From contig CAXXGE010000047.1 of NCBI GenBank assembly GCA_963677915.2, forward strand, positions 1-64,000: a stretch of DNA of 64,000 nucleotides, written 5' to 3'. Below are positions 7,120 to 16,195 of this stretch, piece by piece; the stretch's first letter is position 1, and every line of letters starts with the position of its first letter. Source of the stretch: G963677915 sp963677915 (lineage in GTDB: Bacteria > Bacillota > Clostridia > Lachnospirales > Vallitaleaceae). A program made the position numbers and the translations under genes. The notes beneath the pieces were generated by a model. The model made no database searches, was not told the origin of the DNA, and saw only the letters and a list, made by a program, of their open reading frames with translations.

Positions 7120-8755
7120 ATGGCGTTTACAGCTCTCTATCGCAAGTGGCGTCCAAGGGACTTCGGCGATGTCCACGGACAGGACCATATTGTTAAAACG
7201 CTTACAAACCAGATATCGGCCGGGCGCATCGCACATGCCTATCTTTTCTGCGGCACAAGAGGTACCGGCAAGACGTCGACAGCCAAGATCTTTGCCCAGG
7301 CGGTCAACTGTGAGACACCCCATGACGGCAATCCCTGCCATGCATGTGAAGTTTGTCTTCACGTCGAGGGCGGCACAAGCATGAATGTCATCGAGATCGA
7401 CGCCGCATCCAACAACGGTGTCGACAACATCAGGGAAATCCGGGATGAAGTGCGCTATACACCGACAGAAGGCAGGTACAAGGTCTATATCATCGACGAG
7501 GTGCATATGCTGTCGACCGGCGCCTTCAACGCCCTGCTAAAGACGCTTGAAGAACCGCCGGCACATGTCATCTTCGTGCTGGCGACGACAGAACCCCACA
7601 AGATACCGGCGACAGTCATGTCGAGATGCCAGCGCTACGACTTCAAGAGAATCACGGCAGGCACAATAGCAGACAGCCTGATGGGCTATATGGAAGCAGA
7701 CGGTATCGAAGTGGAAGAAAAAGCCATCAAGTATATCGCAAGGGTAGCGGACGGTTCGATGAGGGACGCTCTGAGCATACTTGACCAGTGCATCGCCTTC
7801 TACCTGGGCGAGAAGATCACACTGGACAAGGTGCTGGATGTCTTGGGTGCTGTCGATGACGATGTCTTCATTGAACTGACAAAAGCCCTGCATCTCAGGA
7901 AAGCTGAAGCCTGCATGGATATCGTGGAGAAAGTGACGATGCAGGGAAGGGAACTGGTGCAGTTCGTTTCCGACATGGTCATGCATCTCAGGAACATCCT
8001 TGTAGCAAAAAGCATCCCAGACCCGACAGCCATCCTGGATGTGACAGAAGAGCATCTGGCCGATTTGAAGGTTCAAAGCGGCAAGCTCCAGGAAGAGGAG
8101 CTTTTCTACCTGATCAAGCAGCTGTCGGAGACCGAGAACAAGATGAAATTTGCCGCAAGCAAAAGGATCCTTCTTGAGGGTCGCGCTCCTGAAACTGTGT
8201 CAAAGGTCGATGGATGCCACAGCAGAAGGACTTAAAGAAAGGATACGGCTGCTCGAGCACCGTATCGATGAAGCGCCGGTCTATGTTGCTTCAGAGGCTG
8301 AAAGCGGCGGCGGTATGCAGGAGACGGAAAACGGAGAGAAGAAACCTTCCAGACCAGCGGCGAAGAAGAAAAAAGTGGAAGTCAACATCGATGCCATACC
8401 GGAGGACATTCAGAAGGTCATCAAGGAATGGGACGGCGTCGTAGAAGGCATGGAGACCATCAACAAAGCTTTCCTCAAGAAGTCGGTCCCTATCAACATG
8501 GGAGACAGCATTCTCTACGTCGTATGCGACAATGAACTGGCCAAGAAACACCTCGCTCAGGAAGCCAATCTCGAAAAACTTCTGGCAATTCTTGAAAAGA
8601 CCCAGGGTAAGGCTTTCAATGTCAAGATCATCGACCAGAGCGAATACAAACGGTTAAGCGGCGACAGCTCTATCGGTTCCGAGGGCATTGACGATGCAAG
8701 GCAGCTATTTGAACATATCCAGTCAAAAATCAATTTTGATATAGAATTAAGATAA
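7120..8755 (+). CDS. dnaX: DNA polymerase III subunit gamma/tau, frameshifted (+1 base)
   Basis: DnaX is the clamp-loader ATPase of the replisome. The start MAFTALYRKWRPRDFGDVHGQ is typical. Walker A is GTRGTGKT, the zinc cluster is CETPHDGNPCHACEVC, and the Walker B region is IIDEVHML. Around 8178-8181 the frame changes: KRILLEG in the first frame continues as VALLKLCQRSMDATAEGL in the second. One extra G there explains it. The corrected protein is about 545 residues, with a Lys-rich linker near 8360-8380 and an ordinary C-terminus. The shift lies inside conserved domain III and needs a +1 slip, so it does not look like the programmed -1 frameshift of E. coli dnaX. A sequencing error is likely. 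Confidence 0.88.
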
Positions 8756-8770
8756 CAGGAGGAAGAAACA

Positions 8771-9124
8771 ATGGCAAAAAAAGGCGGATTTCCAGGCAGC
8801 GGCGGTATGCCGGGGAACATGAACAACCTTATGAAACAAGCTCAGAAAATGCAAAAACAAATGGCGGACCTGCAGGAAGAACTCGACAAGCAGATGTATG
8901 AAGCCACCGTTGGCGGCGGTGTCCTGACTGTCATTGTCAACGGGAAAAAAGAAGTGGTTTCGGTGAAAATCAAGCCGGAAGCTGTTGACCCTGACGATGT
9001 TGAAATGCTAGAAGACCTTGTCGTGGCAGCTGTCAACGAAGCGCAGCGAAAGGCTGAAGAAGCTGTTAGCAAACAAATGTCAAAATTTACCGGCGGCATG
9101 GGCATGCCTGGAGGACTCTTCTAA
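8771..9124 (+). CDS. ebfC: YbaB/EbfC family nucleoid-associated protein
   Basis: The protein is 117 residues with the family core QKQMADLQEELDKQMYEATVGGGVLTVIVNGKKEVVSVKI and a Gly/Met-rich tail (GGMGMPGGLF). YbaB/EbfC proteins are homodimers that bind DNA. They are encoded between dnaX and recR in most Firmicutes, as here. SD AGGAGG lies 6-8 bases before ATG 8771, and the gene is 15 bp after dnaX and 19 bp before recR. The reading frame is intact, unlike both of its neighbours. Confidence 0.93.
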   Translation: MAKKGGFPGSGGMPGNMNNLMKQAQKMQKQMADLQEELDKQMYEATVGGGVLTVIVNGKKEVVSVKIKPEAVDPDDVEMLEDLVVAAVNEAQRKAEEAVSKQMSKFTGGMGMPGGLF

Positions 9125-9143
9125 TAGATAAGGATTGAAGCAA

Positions 9144-9745
9144 ATGGACTATTATGGACAACACATGTCTAAGTTGGTTGAAGAACTGGGGAGACTGCCG
9201 GGTATTGGCGCAAAGACGGCACAGCGGCTGGCATTCCATATCGTCAACCAGCCCGAAAACACAGTATCGAACCTTGCCCAGGCAATCGTCAATGCCAAGG
9301 CGAACATTAAATACTGTGAAAAGTGTTACACAATGACGGATGATACACTCTGCCCTATCTGCAAGAGTCCCAAGAGAAATGAAAGTGTCGTCATGGTTGT
9401 GGAAAACGCCGCGTGACCTGGCAGCGTACGAAAGGACCAGGCAATACAGAGGCCTGTACCATGTGCTGCATGGCGCCATAATCGCCTTTGCTTAACATCG
9501 GCCCGGCTGACCTTCGGATGAAGGAACTTATGCAAAGGATCGGGAGCGAACCCATCGAAGAAGTGATTCTGGCGACCAGTTCAACGGTCGAAGGGGAAGC
9601 TACGGCGGTTTACCTGAGCAAGCTGATTAAGCCTTCGGGCATCAAGGTGACCCGGATTGCCAACGGCGTGCCGGTCGGAGGCGACCTCGAGTACGTCGAC
9701 GAAGTGACGCTGTCGAGGGCGCTGGACGGCAGGACGACGATGTAG
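9144..9745 (+). CDS. recR: Recombination mediator RecR, frameshifted (two extra bases)
   Basis: RecR works with RecO/RecF to load RecA at gaps. Start ATG 9144 (SD AAGGA at 9130-9134). The first part has the helix-hairpin-helix RLPGIGAKTAQRLAFHI and the zinc finger CEKC...CPIC. After VVEN (about 9408) the similarity continues one base on as PRDLAAYERTRQYRGLYHVLHGAI. Near 9480 it moves on by one more base to SPLLNIGPADLRMKEL and the Toprim region. Two single inserted bases explain both breaks. The corrected length of about 199 residues is normal for RecR. Probably sequencing errors, because both halves are well conserved. Confidence 0.88.
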
Positions 9746-9777
9746 GATTTTGTAATTATTTATAGGAAAAAACTAGT

Positions 9778-9819
9778 AAAGCACGATTAAGTAAATTTGG
9801 ATTTACTTAATCGTGCTTT
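9778..9819. terminator. Bidirectional terminator between recR and abrB
   Basis: A perfect 19-bp inverted repeat (9778-9796 and 9801-9819) with a TTGG loop starts with AAA and ends with TTT. It lies between the convergent recR and abrB genes. Confidence 0.85.
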
Positions 9820-9842
9820 AGTTCTGTTACGGTATAGTGTGA

Positions 9843-10115
9843 TTACGCCTCTAAAACTGCAGGTTCGATAATTCCTGCGATTTGAGCCATCTCCTCGATG
9901 GATGACTTGGAAACTTTCTTCCCCTTATAGTCGATCAATTCACTCATCTCTCCGGTGAAAATATCGAAAGGTTCGTACTTTCTCAAATAGATGAAGTTCT
10001 TGTCCATGTAGATTTCGACGGGATCGTGAATGTCCATATCGAAACCCCTTCTGAGTTCTGACGGGATGGTAAGACGTCCTAAAGTGTCCAGTTTTCTAAC
10101 AAAGCCTGTTTGCAT
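9843..10115 (-). CDS. AbrB/SpoVT family transition-state regulator
   Basis: The protein is 90 residues with the swapped-hairpin AbrB DNA-binding domain: GFVRKLDTLGRLTIPSELRR followed by DPVEIYMDKNFIYLRKYEP. The C-terminal 35 residues (KVSKSSIEEMAQIAGIIEPA) probably form the multimerisation part. AbrB homologues are tetrameric repressors of stationary-phase genes. SD GGAGG precedes the start. A strong promoter lies upstream (10180-10208). It stands alone on the minus strand. The paralogue (AbrB, SpoVT or Abh type) cannot be assigned from sequence alone. Confidence 0.88.
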   Translation of the reverse strand: MQTGFVRKLDTLGRLTIPSELRRGFDMDIHDPVEIYMDKNFIYLRKYEPFDIFTGEMSELIDYKGKKVSKSSIEEMAQIAGIIEPAVLEA

Positions 10116-10179
10116 TAATAATTACCTCCATTATCAATTATTTATAAAATATTCTCACCCTGCTAATAAAAGCAATAAA

Positions 10180-10208
10180 ATATTAACATGTCAGGGACTG
10201 ATTGTCAA
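10180..10208 (-). promoter_or_regulatory. Promoter of abrB
   Basis: On the minus strand TTGACA (10208-10203), 17-bp spacer, TAATAT (10185-10180), about 65 bp before the abrB start. Confidence 0.7.
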
Positions 10209-10244
10209 CACTAGATGTAAAAAGGTTGACGATATTTTCGCCTC

Positions 10245-10273
10245 TTTACACCCTCATTTCCATATGATATAAT
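10245..10273 (+). promoter_or_regulatory. Promoter of the trp operon
   Basis: TTTACA (10245-10250), 17-bp spacer, TATAAT (10268-10273). Transcription would start near 10280, at the beginning of the T-box leader. Confidence 0.75.
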
Positions 10274-10279
10274 TTTCGT

Positions 10280-10560
10280 AATTAAAAGTCAATGATTGGA
10301 AAGAGTACCATATGGGAAATTGTTCAGCGAGCCGTCGGTGGTGTGAGGTACGGTACAATGGAAATATGGGAATGGTTCCAGGAGACGCAGGGTGAAAGAG
10401 CAGTAGCCCCACGCCGGGAGCTCCCGTTACAGAGCTAGGATATCGAAACTGTCTGTATCCAAACCGATGCTAATGCGTTGAGTACGATAACTTGGGTGGC
10501 ATAGCGAATCAAGGACCGATTCGTCCCAATGCGGGATGGATGCGGTTTTTTTTAATTTTT
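10280..10560 (+). promoter_or_regulatory. Trp T-box riboswitch
   Basis: The 280-nt leader has T-box hallmarks in order. Stem I starts at AGAGTACCATATGGG, with the distal AG-rich region GCGAGCCGTCGGTGGTGTGAG. The 3' side of stem I holds GGGAATGGTTCC, in which TGG (10373-10375) would be the specifier codon for Trp. The T-box proper, ACTTGGGTGGCAT, is at about 10490-10502. A stem (CGAATC/GATTCG) and GC-rich strands then lead into eight T (10546-10553). Uncharged tRNA-Trp should favour the antiterminator and allow trpE transcription. TGG as specifier fits the downstream genes. Exact base pairs were judged by eye. Confidence 0.9.
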
Positions 10561-10576
10561 TTTAGGAGAGAACATT

Positions 10577-11971
10577 ATGGAAATGAAAACACTCAAAACC
10601 TATGAGCGCATACTGCCGGGCGATATCGACACGCCAATCACACTCTATTCGAAATACGTACAGAACGCCATGGGCTTCCTGCTCGAGAGCAAGGAGCAGC
10701 CAAAGGGACGCTATTCCTTCATGGGTACCAATCCCGAGCTGGTGGTGAAGTCCCAGGACGGCGTGATCAGCATCGAGGACAGAAGCGGAGAGACAGAAAA
10801 GACAACGGGCATCGGGCTTGTCAAGGTCAAGGAGCTGATGGGGGGCTATTCGGTCGAGAACACCACATCCCTTCCTTTTGCAGGCGGCGCTGTCGGCACA
10901 GTTGGCTATGATATGATAAAGGAATACGAAGCGATTCCAAAGGAGAACGAAGACAGGATCGGTACGCCGGACATGCACCTCATGTTCGTGACCGAATATA
11001 TCGCCTACGACCACCATTTCTCCCAGATACACATCGTTGTCCTGGACGAAAAGACGAATGAAGGCCATCACCGTGCGGTAGAAAGGCTGGACAGTATCCA
11101 GGAAAAGCTCAGACAGCCTGCATCGCTGGATGAAAAGCATTCCACATCGGAGCTGGATTTCAAGAGCAACATCAGCCAGGCAGATTTCGAAGCAGCGGTA
11201 GAAAAAGCGAAACAATACATATACGACGGTGATATCTTCCAGGTGGTGCTTTCGCAGAGATGGAGCGCACACTGCGAGGAAGAGCCGTTCATGATCTATA
11301 GAAAACTGAGACGGGTCAATCCGTCGCCATACCTGTTCTATTTCAATTTCCAGGACTATTATATAGTAGGAAGTTCTCCGGAAATGCTCGTTGAAATGCG
11401 CAGCAACAAGATCAAGAACTGTCCGATTGCCGGCACAAGGAAAAGGGGCAGGACGACGGAAGAGGACGAGATGCTGGCGGCAGACCTTCTTGCAGACGAC
11501 AAGGAGCGTGCGGAACACAACATGCTCGTCGACCTCGGCAGGAACGACATGGGCAAGGTGTCCAAGATCGGCAGCGTCGAAGTGACACAGTACATGCAGG
11601 TGGAAAAATACTCACACGTCATGCACATCGTCTCCCTTGTGGAAGGCGAGAAATCTGAAAAAGACGATATGTTCGACGTCCTGATGAGCTTCCTCCCGGC
11701 AGGCACCCTGTCAGGCGCACCGAAGATCAGGGCCATGGAAATCATAGAGGAACTGGAAACAGTGAAAAGAGGCATTTACGGAGGCGCCATCGGCTACTTC
11801 GGCTTCAACAGGAACATGGACATGTGCATCGCCATCAGGACGATGGTCATCAAGGACCAGACCGTCCATATCCAGGCGGGTGCAGGCATCGTGGCAGATT
11901 CTGTGCCATCCATGGAATTTGCGGAAACCGAAAACAAGGCAAGAGCGCTGATGACGGCTATCAGAAGTTAG
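10577..11971 (+). CDS. trpE: Anthranilate synthase component I
   Basis: TrpE makes anthranilate from chorismate and ammonia, the first step of Trp synthesis. The 464 residues contain the chorismate-binding domain with CPIAGTRKRGRTTEED, DLGRNDMGKVSKIGSV, TLSGAPKIRAMEIIEELE, GIYGGAIGYFG and IQAGAGIVADS. The N-terminal region has LESKEQPKGRYSFMGTNPELVV, which corresponds to the Trp feedback site. SD AGGAGAG precedes ATG 10577. It is the first gene after the T-box, and trpG follows after 9 bp. Confidence 0.97.
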   Translation: MEMKTLKTYERILPGDIDTPITLYSKYVQNAMGFLLESKEQPKGRYSFMGTNPELVVKSQDGVISIEDRSGETEKTTGIGLVKVKELMGGYSVENTTSLPFAGGAVGTVGYDMIKEYEAIPKENEDRIGTPDMHLMFVTEYIAYDHHFSQIHIVVLDEKTNEGHHRAVERLDSIQEKLRQPASLDEKHSTSELDFKSNISQADFEAAVEKAKQYIYDGDIFQVVLSQRWSAHCEEEPFMIYRKLRRVNPSPYLFYFNFQDYYIVGSSPEMLVEMRSNKIKNCPIAGTRKRGRTTEEDEMLAADLLADDKERAEHNMLVDLGRNDMGKVSKIGSVEVTQYMQVEKYSHVMHIVSLVEGEKSEKDDMFDVLMSFLPAGTLSGAPKIRAMEIIEELETVKRGIYGGAIGYFGFNRNMDMCIAIRTMVIKDQTVHIQAGAGIVADSVPSMEFAETENKARALMTAIRS

Positions 11972-11980
11972 GAGGCTGTG

Positions 11981-12547
11981 ATGATTTTATTGATCGACAA
12001 TTACGACTCATTTACATACAACCTGTACCAGTTCATCGGCGAGTTCGAAGCGGACATCAAGGTGGTCAGAAACGACAAGATCACATCCGAGGAAATCCTC
12101 GAGATGAAGCCGGACAGAATTGTCATTTCACCGGGGCCCAAAACACCCAGCGAGGCTGGCAACTGTATCGATATCATCCAGAAGGTTTCGGGTAAAATAC
12201 CCATCCTGGGCGTCTGTCTTGGGCACCAGAGCATCGGACAGGCGTTCGGCGGCAACGTCATCCATGCCAAGACGCTTTTTCATGGCAAAAGCTCGGTCAT
12301 CGAACTGAAAGAAGATCCTTTGTTCGAGGATGTGGGCGAATCGATTCAGGTCGCAAGATACCATTCCCTGGTTGTCGAATATGAATCCTTGCCGGACTGC
12401 TTCGAAGTGTTGGCAAAAACCGACGACAATGAGATAATGGCAATGAAACACAAGACATATCCGGTTTACGGACTTCAGTTCCATCCGGAATCCATACTGA
12501 CAATCAACGGCAAGAAAATCATAGAGAATTTCGTGAAGGGAGCTTGA
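11981..12547 (+). CDS. trpG: Anthranilate synthase component II, glutamine amidotransferase
   Basis: TrpG supplies ammonia to TrpE by hydrolysing glutamine. The 188 residues form a class I amidotransferase: ILLIDNYDSFTYNL at the start, nucleophile Cys in GVCLGHQSIGQAFGG, and the His-Glu pair in YGLQFHPESILT. The start is taken as ATG 11981 with AGGAGG six bases upstream. GTG 11978 is in frame but closer to the SD. In some Firmicutes this subunit also serves folate synthesis (PabA). No pab genes are nearby. Confidence 0.96.
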   Translation: MILLIDNYDSFTYNLYQFIGEFEADIKVVRNDKITSEEILEMKPDRIVISPGPKTPSEAGNCIDIIQKVSGKIPILGVCLGHQSIGQAFGGNVIHAKTLFHGKSSVIELKEDPLFEDVGESIQVARYHSLVVEYESLPDCFEVLAKTDDNEIMAMKHKTYPVYGLQFHPESILTINGKKIIENFVKGA

Positions 12548-12549
12548 AG

Positions 12550-13566
12550 ATGCATTTACAACTACTGGAAAAAGTCGTAAACGGACAGGACCTGACTGAA
12601 GCGGAAATGACGGTCATGATGCAGCTGATTATGACAGGGGACATGTCCGACATCCATACAGCGGCGTTTCTCACTGCACTCAGAATGAAGGGGGAAGCGA
12701 TTCCTGAAATCGTGGCCGGCGCGAAGGTCATGCGGGAGCATTCCGAGAAGGTCAATCTGATCAGTGATGCGACACTCGATACATGCGGCACCGGCGGCGA
12801 CAAGGCTGGCACATACAATATATCCACTGCTGTAGCCATCGTTTCAGCAGCGGCAGGCATGACGGTGGTCAAGCACGGCAACCGCTCCGTTTCCAGCAAA
12901 TGCGGATGTGCCGACGTGCTCGAGACGCTGGGTGTCAAGATAGACCTTCAGCCCGAGCAGGTGCAGGACGTCATCAACAAGACGAACATCGGTTTCCTTT
13001 ACGCGCCGACCTTCCATCCTGCGATGCGCTTCGTCATGCCGGTCAGAAGAACCCTTGGCTTCAGGACCATTTTCAACATGCTTGGCCCGCTGTCCAATCC
13101 GGCAGGCGCGACCCACCAGATCCTGGGTGTCTACGACGGGGAGCATACGGAGATGTTCGCTGAAGTGCTTAAAGGCCTCGGACTTGAACGGGCAATGGTC
13201 GTCCACGGTCTCGACGGACTGGATGAAATCTCAATCACCGCACCGACGGAAGTTTCCGAGCTGAAGGACGGTAAAATAACAAACTACACAATCACGCCGG
13301 AGCAGTTCGGTTTGAAACGGGCGGCTCTGGAAGATATAAAAGGCGGCGACAGCGTAGTGAATGCAGAAATCATGCGAAACGTACTCGGCGGCGAACCGGG
13401 ACCAAAACGCGACATCCTGCTTCTGAACGCAGGTGCGGCGCTGTATGTGGCAGGCAAGGCAGACACCATCGAGGAAGGGATCAAGCTTGCAGCTGATACA
13501 ATCGACAGCAACAAAGCGATGGAGCTGTTGGGTGTTTTCATTTTAAACAGCCAGAGCTACAAGTAA
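12550..13566 (+). CDS. trpD: Anthranilate phosphoribosyltransferase
   Basis: TrpD transfers phosphoribose from PRPP to anthranilate. The 338 residues carry the PRPP-binding DTCGTGGDKAGTYNIST, the conserved KHGNRSVSSKCGCADVLE, and FLYAPTFHPAMRFVMPVRRTLGFRT in two stretches of the same region. ATG 12550 has AAGGGAG about 7 bases upstream. An in-frame TTG at 12544 overlaps the trpG stop and is a less likely start. The gene stands apart from trpG, unlike in E. coli where the two are fused. Confidence 0.97.
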   Translation: MHLQLLEKVVNGQDLTEAEMTVMMQLIMTGDMSDIHTAAFLTALRMKGEAIPEIVAGAKVMREHSEKVNLISDATLDTCGTGGDKAGTYNISTAVAIVSAAAGMTVVKHGNRSVSSKCGCADVLETLGVKIDLQPEQVQDVINKTNIGFLYAPTFHPAMRFVMPVRRTLGFRTIFNMLGPLSNPAGATHQILGVYDGEHTEMFAEVLKGLGLERAMVVHGLDGLDEISITAPTEVSELKDGKITNYTITPEQFGLKRAALEDIKGGDSVVNAEIMRNVLGGEPGPKRDILLLNAGAALYVAGKADTIEEGIKLAADTIDSNKAMELLGVFILNSQSYK

Positions 13567-13586
13567 CACAGGGGAGAGTGGTAAAT

Positions 13587-14369
13587 ATGCCAAAAAAGAT
13601 TTATCTGACGGACATCGTCGAAAAGAAGAAGGAGCGTCTCAAGAAGAAGCCCTTCATGATTGAGGAACTGATCAAGCAGATCGACCAGACAAGCGACAAG
13701 ACAACTTTCTATCAGGCCATTGCAGCCGATGGGCTTTCCATTGTCGGAGAGATCAAGAAGGCGTCTCCGTCAAAAGGCCTCATCAAGGAAGACTTCGATC
13801 CGGTTGCGCTCGGCAGGGAATATGACGGCTGCGTCGATGCGGTTTCGGTCCTGACGGAGGAAGACTATTTCCTTGGCAAAGACGAATACCTGAAGGCGGT
13901 CAGCGCCAGTATCAGCCTGCCGACCCTTTGCAAGGATTTCATTGTCGAACCGAACCAGATCTACAATGCGAAAGCACTGGGGGCCAGTGCGGTCCTGCTT
14001 ATAGTAGCTATTTTAACTGACAAGCAGCTTAGGGACTACATCACCATCACCCATCACCTGGGTCTGGATGCGCTGGTGGAGACCCACTCCAAGAAGGAAA
14101 TATTCAGGGCGCTGGAAGCCGGTGCGGATATTATCGGCATCAACAACCGGGACCTTAAGTCTTTTGAGACCAATATAAAGACGACGCTGAAACTGCGCAA
14201 GCATATACCAAAAGGCGTCCTTGTCATCAGCGAAAGCGGGATCGATACGGTTGACGACATCAAGAAGCTGAAGGAAGCCAACATCGACGCGGTACTGGTC
14301 GGCGAGAGCTTCATGAGAAGCGGCGACATTGCCGGAAAGGCGAAGGAATTCAAGAATGCATATGCCTGA
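13587..14369 (+). CDS. trpC: Indole-3-glycerol phosphate synthase
   Basis: TrpC closes the indole ring from carboxyphenylaminodeoxyribulose phosphate. It is a 260-residue TIM barrel with IVGEIKKASPSKGLI (catalytic Lys), VLTEEDYFLG, LCKDFIVEPNQIY (catalytic Lys and Glu), IIGINNRDLKSF and ISESGI. The start is ATG 13587, with GGGGAG at 13571-13576. An in-frame GTG at 13578 is too close to the SD. The 3' end overlaps the trpF start by 14 bp. Confidence 0.96.
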   Translation: MPKKIYLTDIVEKKKERLKKKPFMIEELIKQIDQTSDKTTFYQAIAADGLSIVGEIKKASPSKGLIKEDFDPVALGREYDGCVDAVSVLTEEDYFLGKDEYLKAVSASISLPTLCKDFIVEPNQIYNAKALGASAVLLIVAILTDKQLRDYITITHHLGLDALVETHSKKEIFRALEAGADIIGINNRDLKSFETNIKTTLKLRKHIPKGVLVISESGIDTVDDIKKLKEANIDAVLVGESFMRSGDIAGKAKEFKNAYA

Positions 14370-16182
14370 CATAAAGATATGCGGCATAAAGAGGGAAGAT
14401 GAAGTCGCTGCATTGAACGATTTTCCGGTCAGCTATGCAGGCTTTATCTTTGCTGAAAGCAGGCGCAAAGTAACAATCGAAAGAGCGAAAGAACTGCGGG
14501 CCATGCTTCGTGAGGATATCAAGGCCATCGGCGTTTTCGTCGATGCGGATATGGCTTTCGTCAAAAAGGCGATTGCCGAAGTGCCCCTTGACGGTGTGCA
14601 GCTTCACGGGCAGGAAAGCCCCGAATATTGCAGCGCCTTCGATGTGGAGGTCTGGAAATGCTTCGGCGTTTCAGGTGCCATCGACATGGAGATGCTGGAA
14701 CGCTATCAATCCTGTGACGGTATCCTTCTGGACACCAGCCATAAAGGACAAAGCGGCGGCACCAGCATGGCATTCGACTGGAATGCGGCTGAAGGCCTTT
14801 CAAAAAAATACAGAATAATACTGGCTGGAGGACTTAATCCTGACAATGTTTCGGAAGCAATCAGGCAGGTTGAGCCAGCAGCAGTGGATTTGAATTCGGG
14901 ATTGGAAACAGAAGGCTTTAAAAGCCGTGATAAAGTAGCCGCCTTGTTTCAGCGGCTTAAGGAGGATTTTTCAATGAACAAGAATTTTGGGGATTTCGGT
15001 GGGCAGTACGTGCCCGAGGCCTTGATGTACCCGCTCAAGGAAATCGAAGAGGCTTACAAGAAGGCCATGGCAAGTCCGTCTTTCCATGAGGAACTGAACT
15101 ATTACCTGAAGGACTACGTCGGACGTGAAACGCCCCTTTACTATGCCGAGCAGCTGACTAAGAAGCTGGGTGGTGCGAAGATATATCTGAAAAGAGAAGA
15201 CCTGAACCATACAGGCGCCCACAAGATCAACAACGTTCTGGGCCAAATCCTTCTGGCGAAACGCATGGGCAAGAAGAAAGTCATCGCCGAAACAGGTGCA
15301 GGCCAGCACGGTGTTGCCACAGCGACAGGTGCAGCCCTTTTCGGAATGGAATGCACCGTCTACATGGGCAAGGAAGACGTAGAGCGTCAGGCGCTGAATG
15401 TGTTTAGGATGGAGCTTCTGGGAGCGAAAGTTGTGCCGGTCACTTCCGGACTGGGGACGCTGAAGGATGCAACGAATGAAGCCATCAGGGAATGGGTCCG
15501 TCTATGTGAGGACACCTTCTATATCATCGGCTCGGTTGTTGGTCCGCATCCTTATCCGACGATGGTCAGGGATTTCCAGAGGGTCATCGGCGATGAAGCA
15601 CGTAAGCAGATACTCGAGAAGGAAGGCAGACTGCCCGACAAGGTCATCGCCTGTGTCGGCGGCGGCAGCAATGCCATCGGTATCTTCCATCCTTTCGTCG
15701 AAGACAAGGATGTGGAGCTGATTGGTGTCGAGGCCGGCGGCCTGGGCATCAGCACTGGCAAGCATGCGGTCGTCCTGAACAAAGAGGCCGGGGGAACCAC
15801 AGGGATGCTCCATGGCATGAAGTCGAAACTGCTGACCGATGAAGACGGCAATATCATCCCTGCCCACTCCATTTCGGCGGGCCTTGACTACCCGGGCATC
15901 GGACCTGAACATGCCTATCTTCAGGCAGAAGAACGTGCCAGCTATGAAGTGGTGACAGACCAGGAGGCACTGGACGGATTCGAACTTCTGTCCAAGGTGG
16001 AAGGCATCATCCCTGCCCTTGAAAGTGCCCATGCCATCGCCTATGCGGCCAAGATAGCTCCGAATCTGCCGAAGGACCATATCATCATCATCAGCCTTTC
16101 CGGTCGTGGTGATAAGGACACACATACGGTCATGGAGTACTTCAGACAAGGCAAGAAAAATATCGAGTCGCTGAACAAATAG
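14356..16182 (+). CDS. trpFB: Phosphoribosylanthranilate isomerase / tryptophan synthase beta in one open frame (TrpF-TrpB)
   Basis: A single frame of 608 codons encodes TrpF then TrpB. TrpF (residues about 1-206) has IKICGIKREDEV, GFIFAESRR, GVQLHGQES, LLDTS and ILAGGLNPDNV. TrpB (from Met 207) has NFGDFGGQYVPEALM, the PLP-lysine motif NHTGAHKINN, ETGAGQHGVATA, the phosphate-binding CVGGGSNAIG and SGRGDKD. No stop lies between them, yet AAGGAGG (14959-14965) stands 8 bases before ATG 14974, where a free TrpB would start. So either a fusion protein, a separate TrpB, or both are made. Given the indels elsewhere in this window, a lost stop through a sequence error is possible. Start ATG 14356 is preceded by AAGGA. 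Confidence 0.88.
   Translation: MHMPDIKICGIKREDEVAALNDFPVSYAGFIFAESRRKVTIERAKELRAMLREDIKAIGVFVDADMAFVKKAIAEVPLDGVQLHGQESPEYCSAFDVEVWKCFGVSGAIDMEMLERYQSCDGILLDTSHKGQSGGTSMAFDWNAAEGLSKKYRIILAGGLNPDNVSEAIRQVEPAAVDLNSGLETEGFKSRDKVAALFQRLKEDFSMNKNFGDFGGQYVPEALMYPLKEIEEAYKKAMASPSFHEELNYYLKDYVGRETPLYYAEQLTKKLGGAKIYLKREDLNHTGAHKINNVLGQILLAKRMGKKKVIAETGAGQHGVATATGAALFGMECTVYMGKEDVERQALNVFRMELLGAKVVPVTSGLGTLKDATNEAIREWVRLCEDTFYIIGSVVGPHPYPTMVRDFQRVIGDEARKQILEKEGRLPDKVIACVGGGSNAIGIFHPFVEDKDVELIGVEAGGLGISTGKHAVVLNKEAGGTTGMLHGMKSKLLTDEDGNIIPAHSISAGLDYPGIGPEHAYLQAEERASYEVVTDQEALDGFELLSKVEGIIPALESAHAIAYAAKIAPNLPKDHIIIISLSGRGDKDTHTVMEYFRQGKKNIESLNK
14959..14976 (+). promoter_or_regulatory. Internal ribosome-binding site and start for TrpB
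   Basis: AAGGAGG at 14959-14965 and ATG at 14974-14976 inside the TrpF-TrpB frame form a near-ideal translation start. The codons after it begin the normal TrpB N-terminus MNKNFGDFGGQ. Confidence 0.7.
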
Positions 16183-16195
16183 GGAGAGAAATCGA

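Noticed and set aside
8366..8376. A-rich run in dnaX as a programmed gamma/tau frameshift site
   Set aside because: Codons read AAG AAA AAA GTG, which is not an X XXY YYZ heptamer in the needed phase, and a -1 shift here would not give an early stop. The actual frame break is upstream at about 8180 and needs one base fewer.
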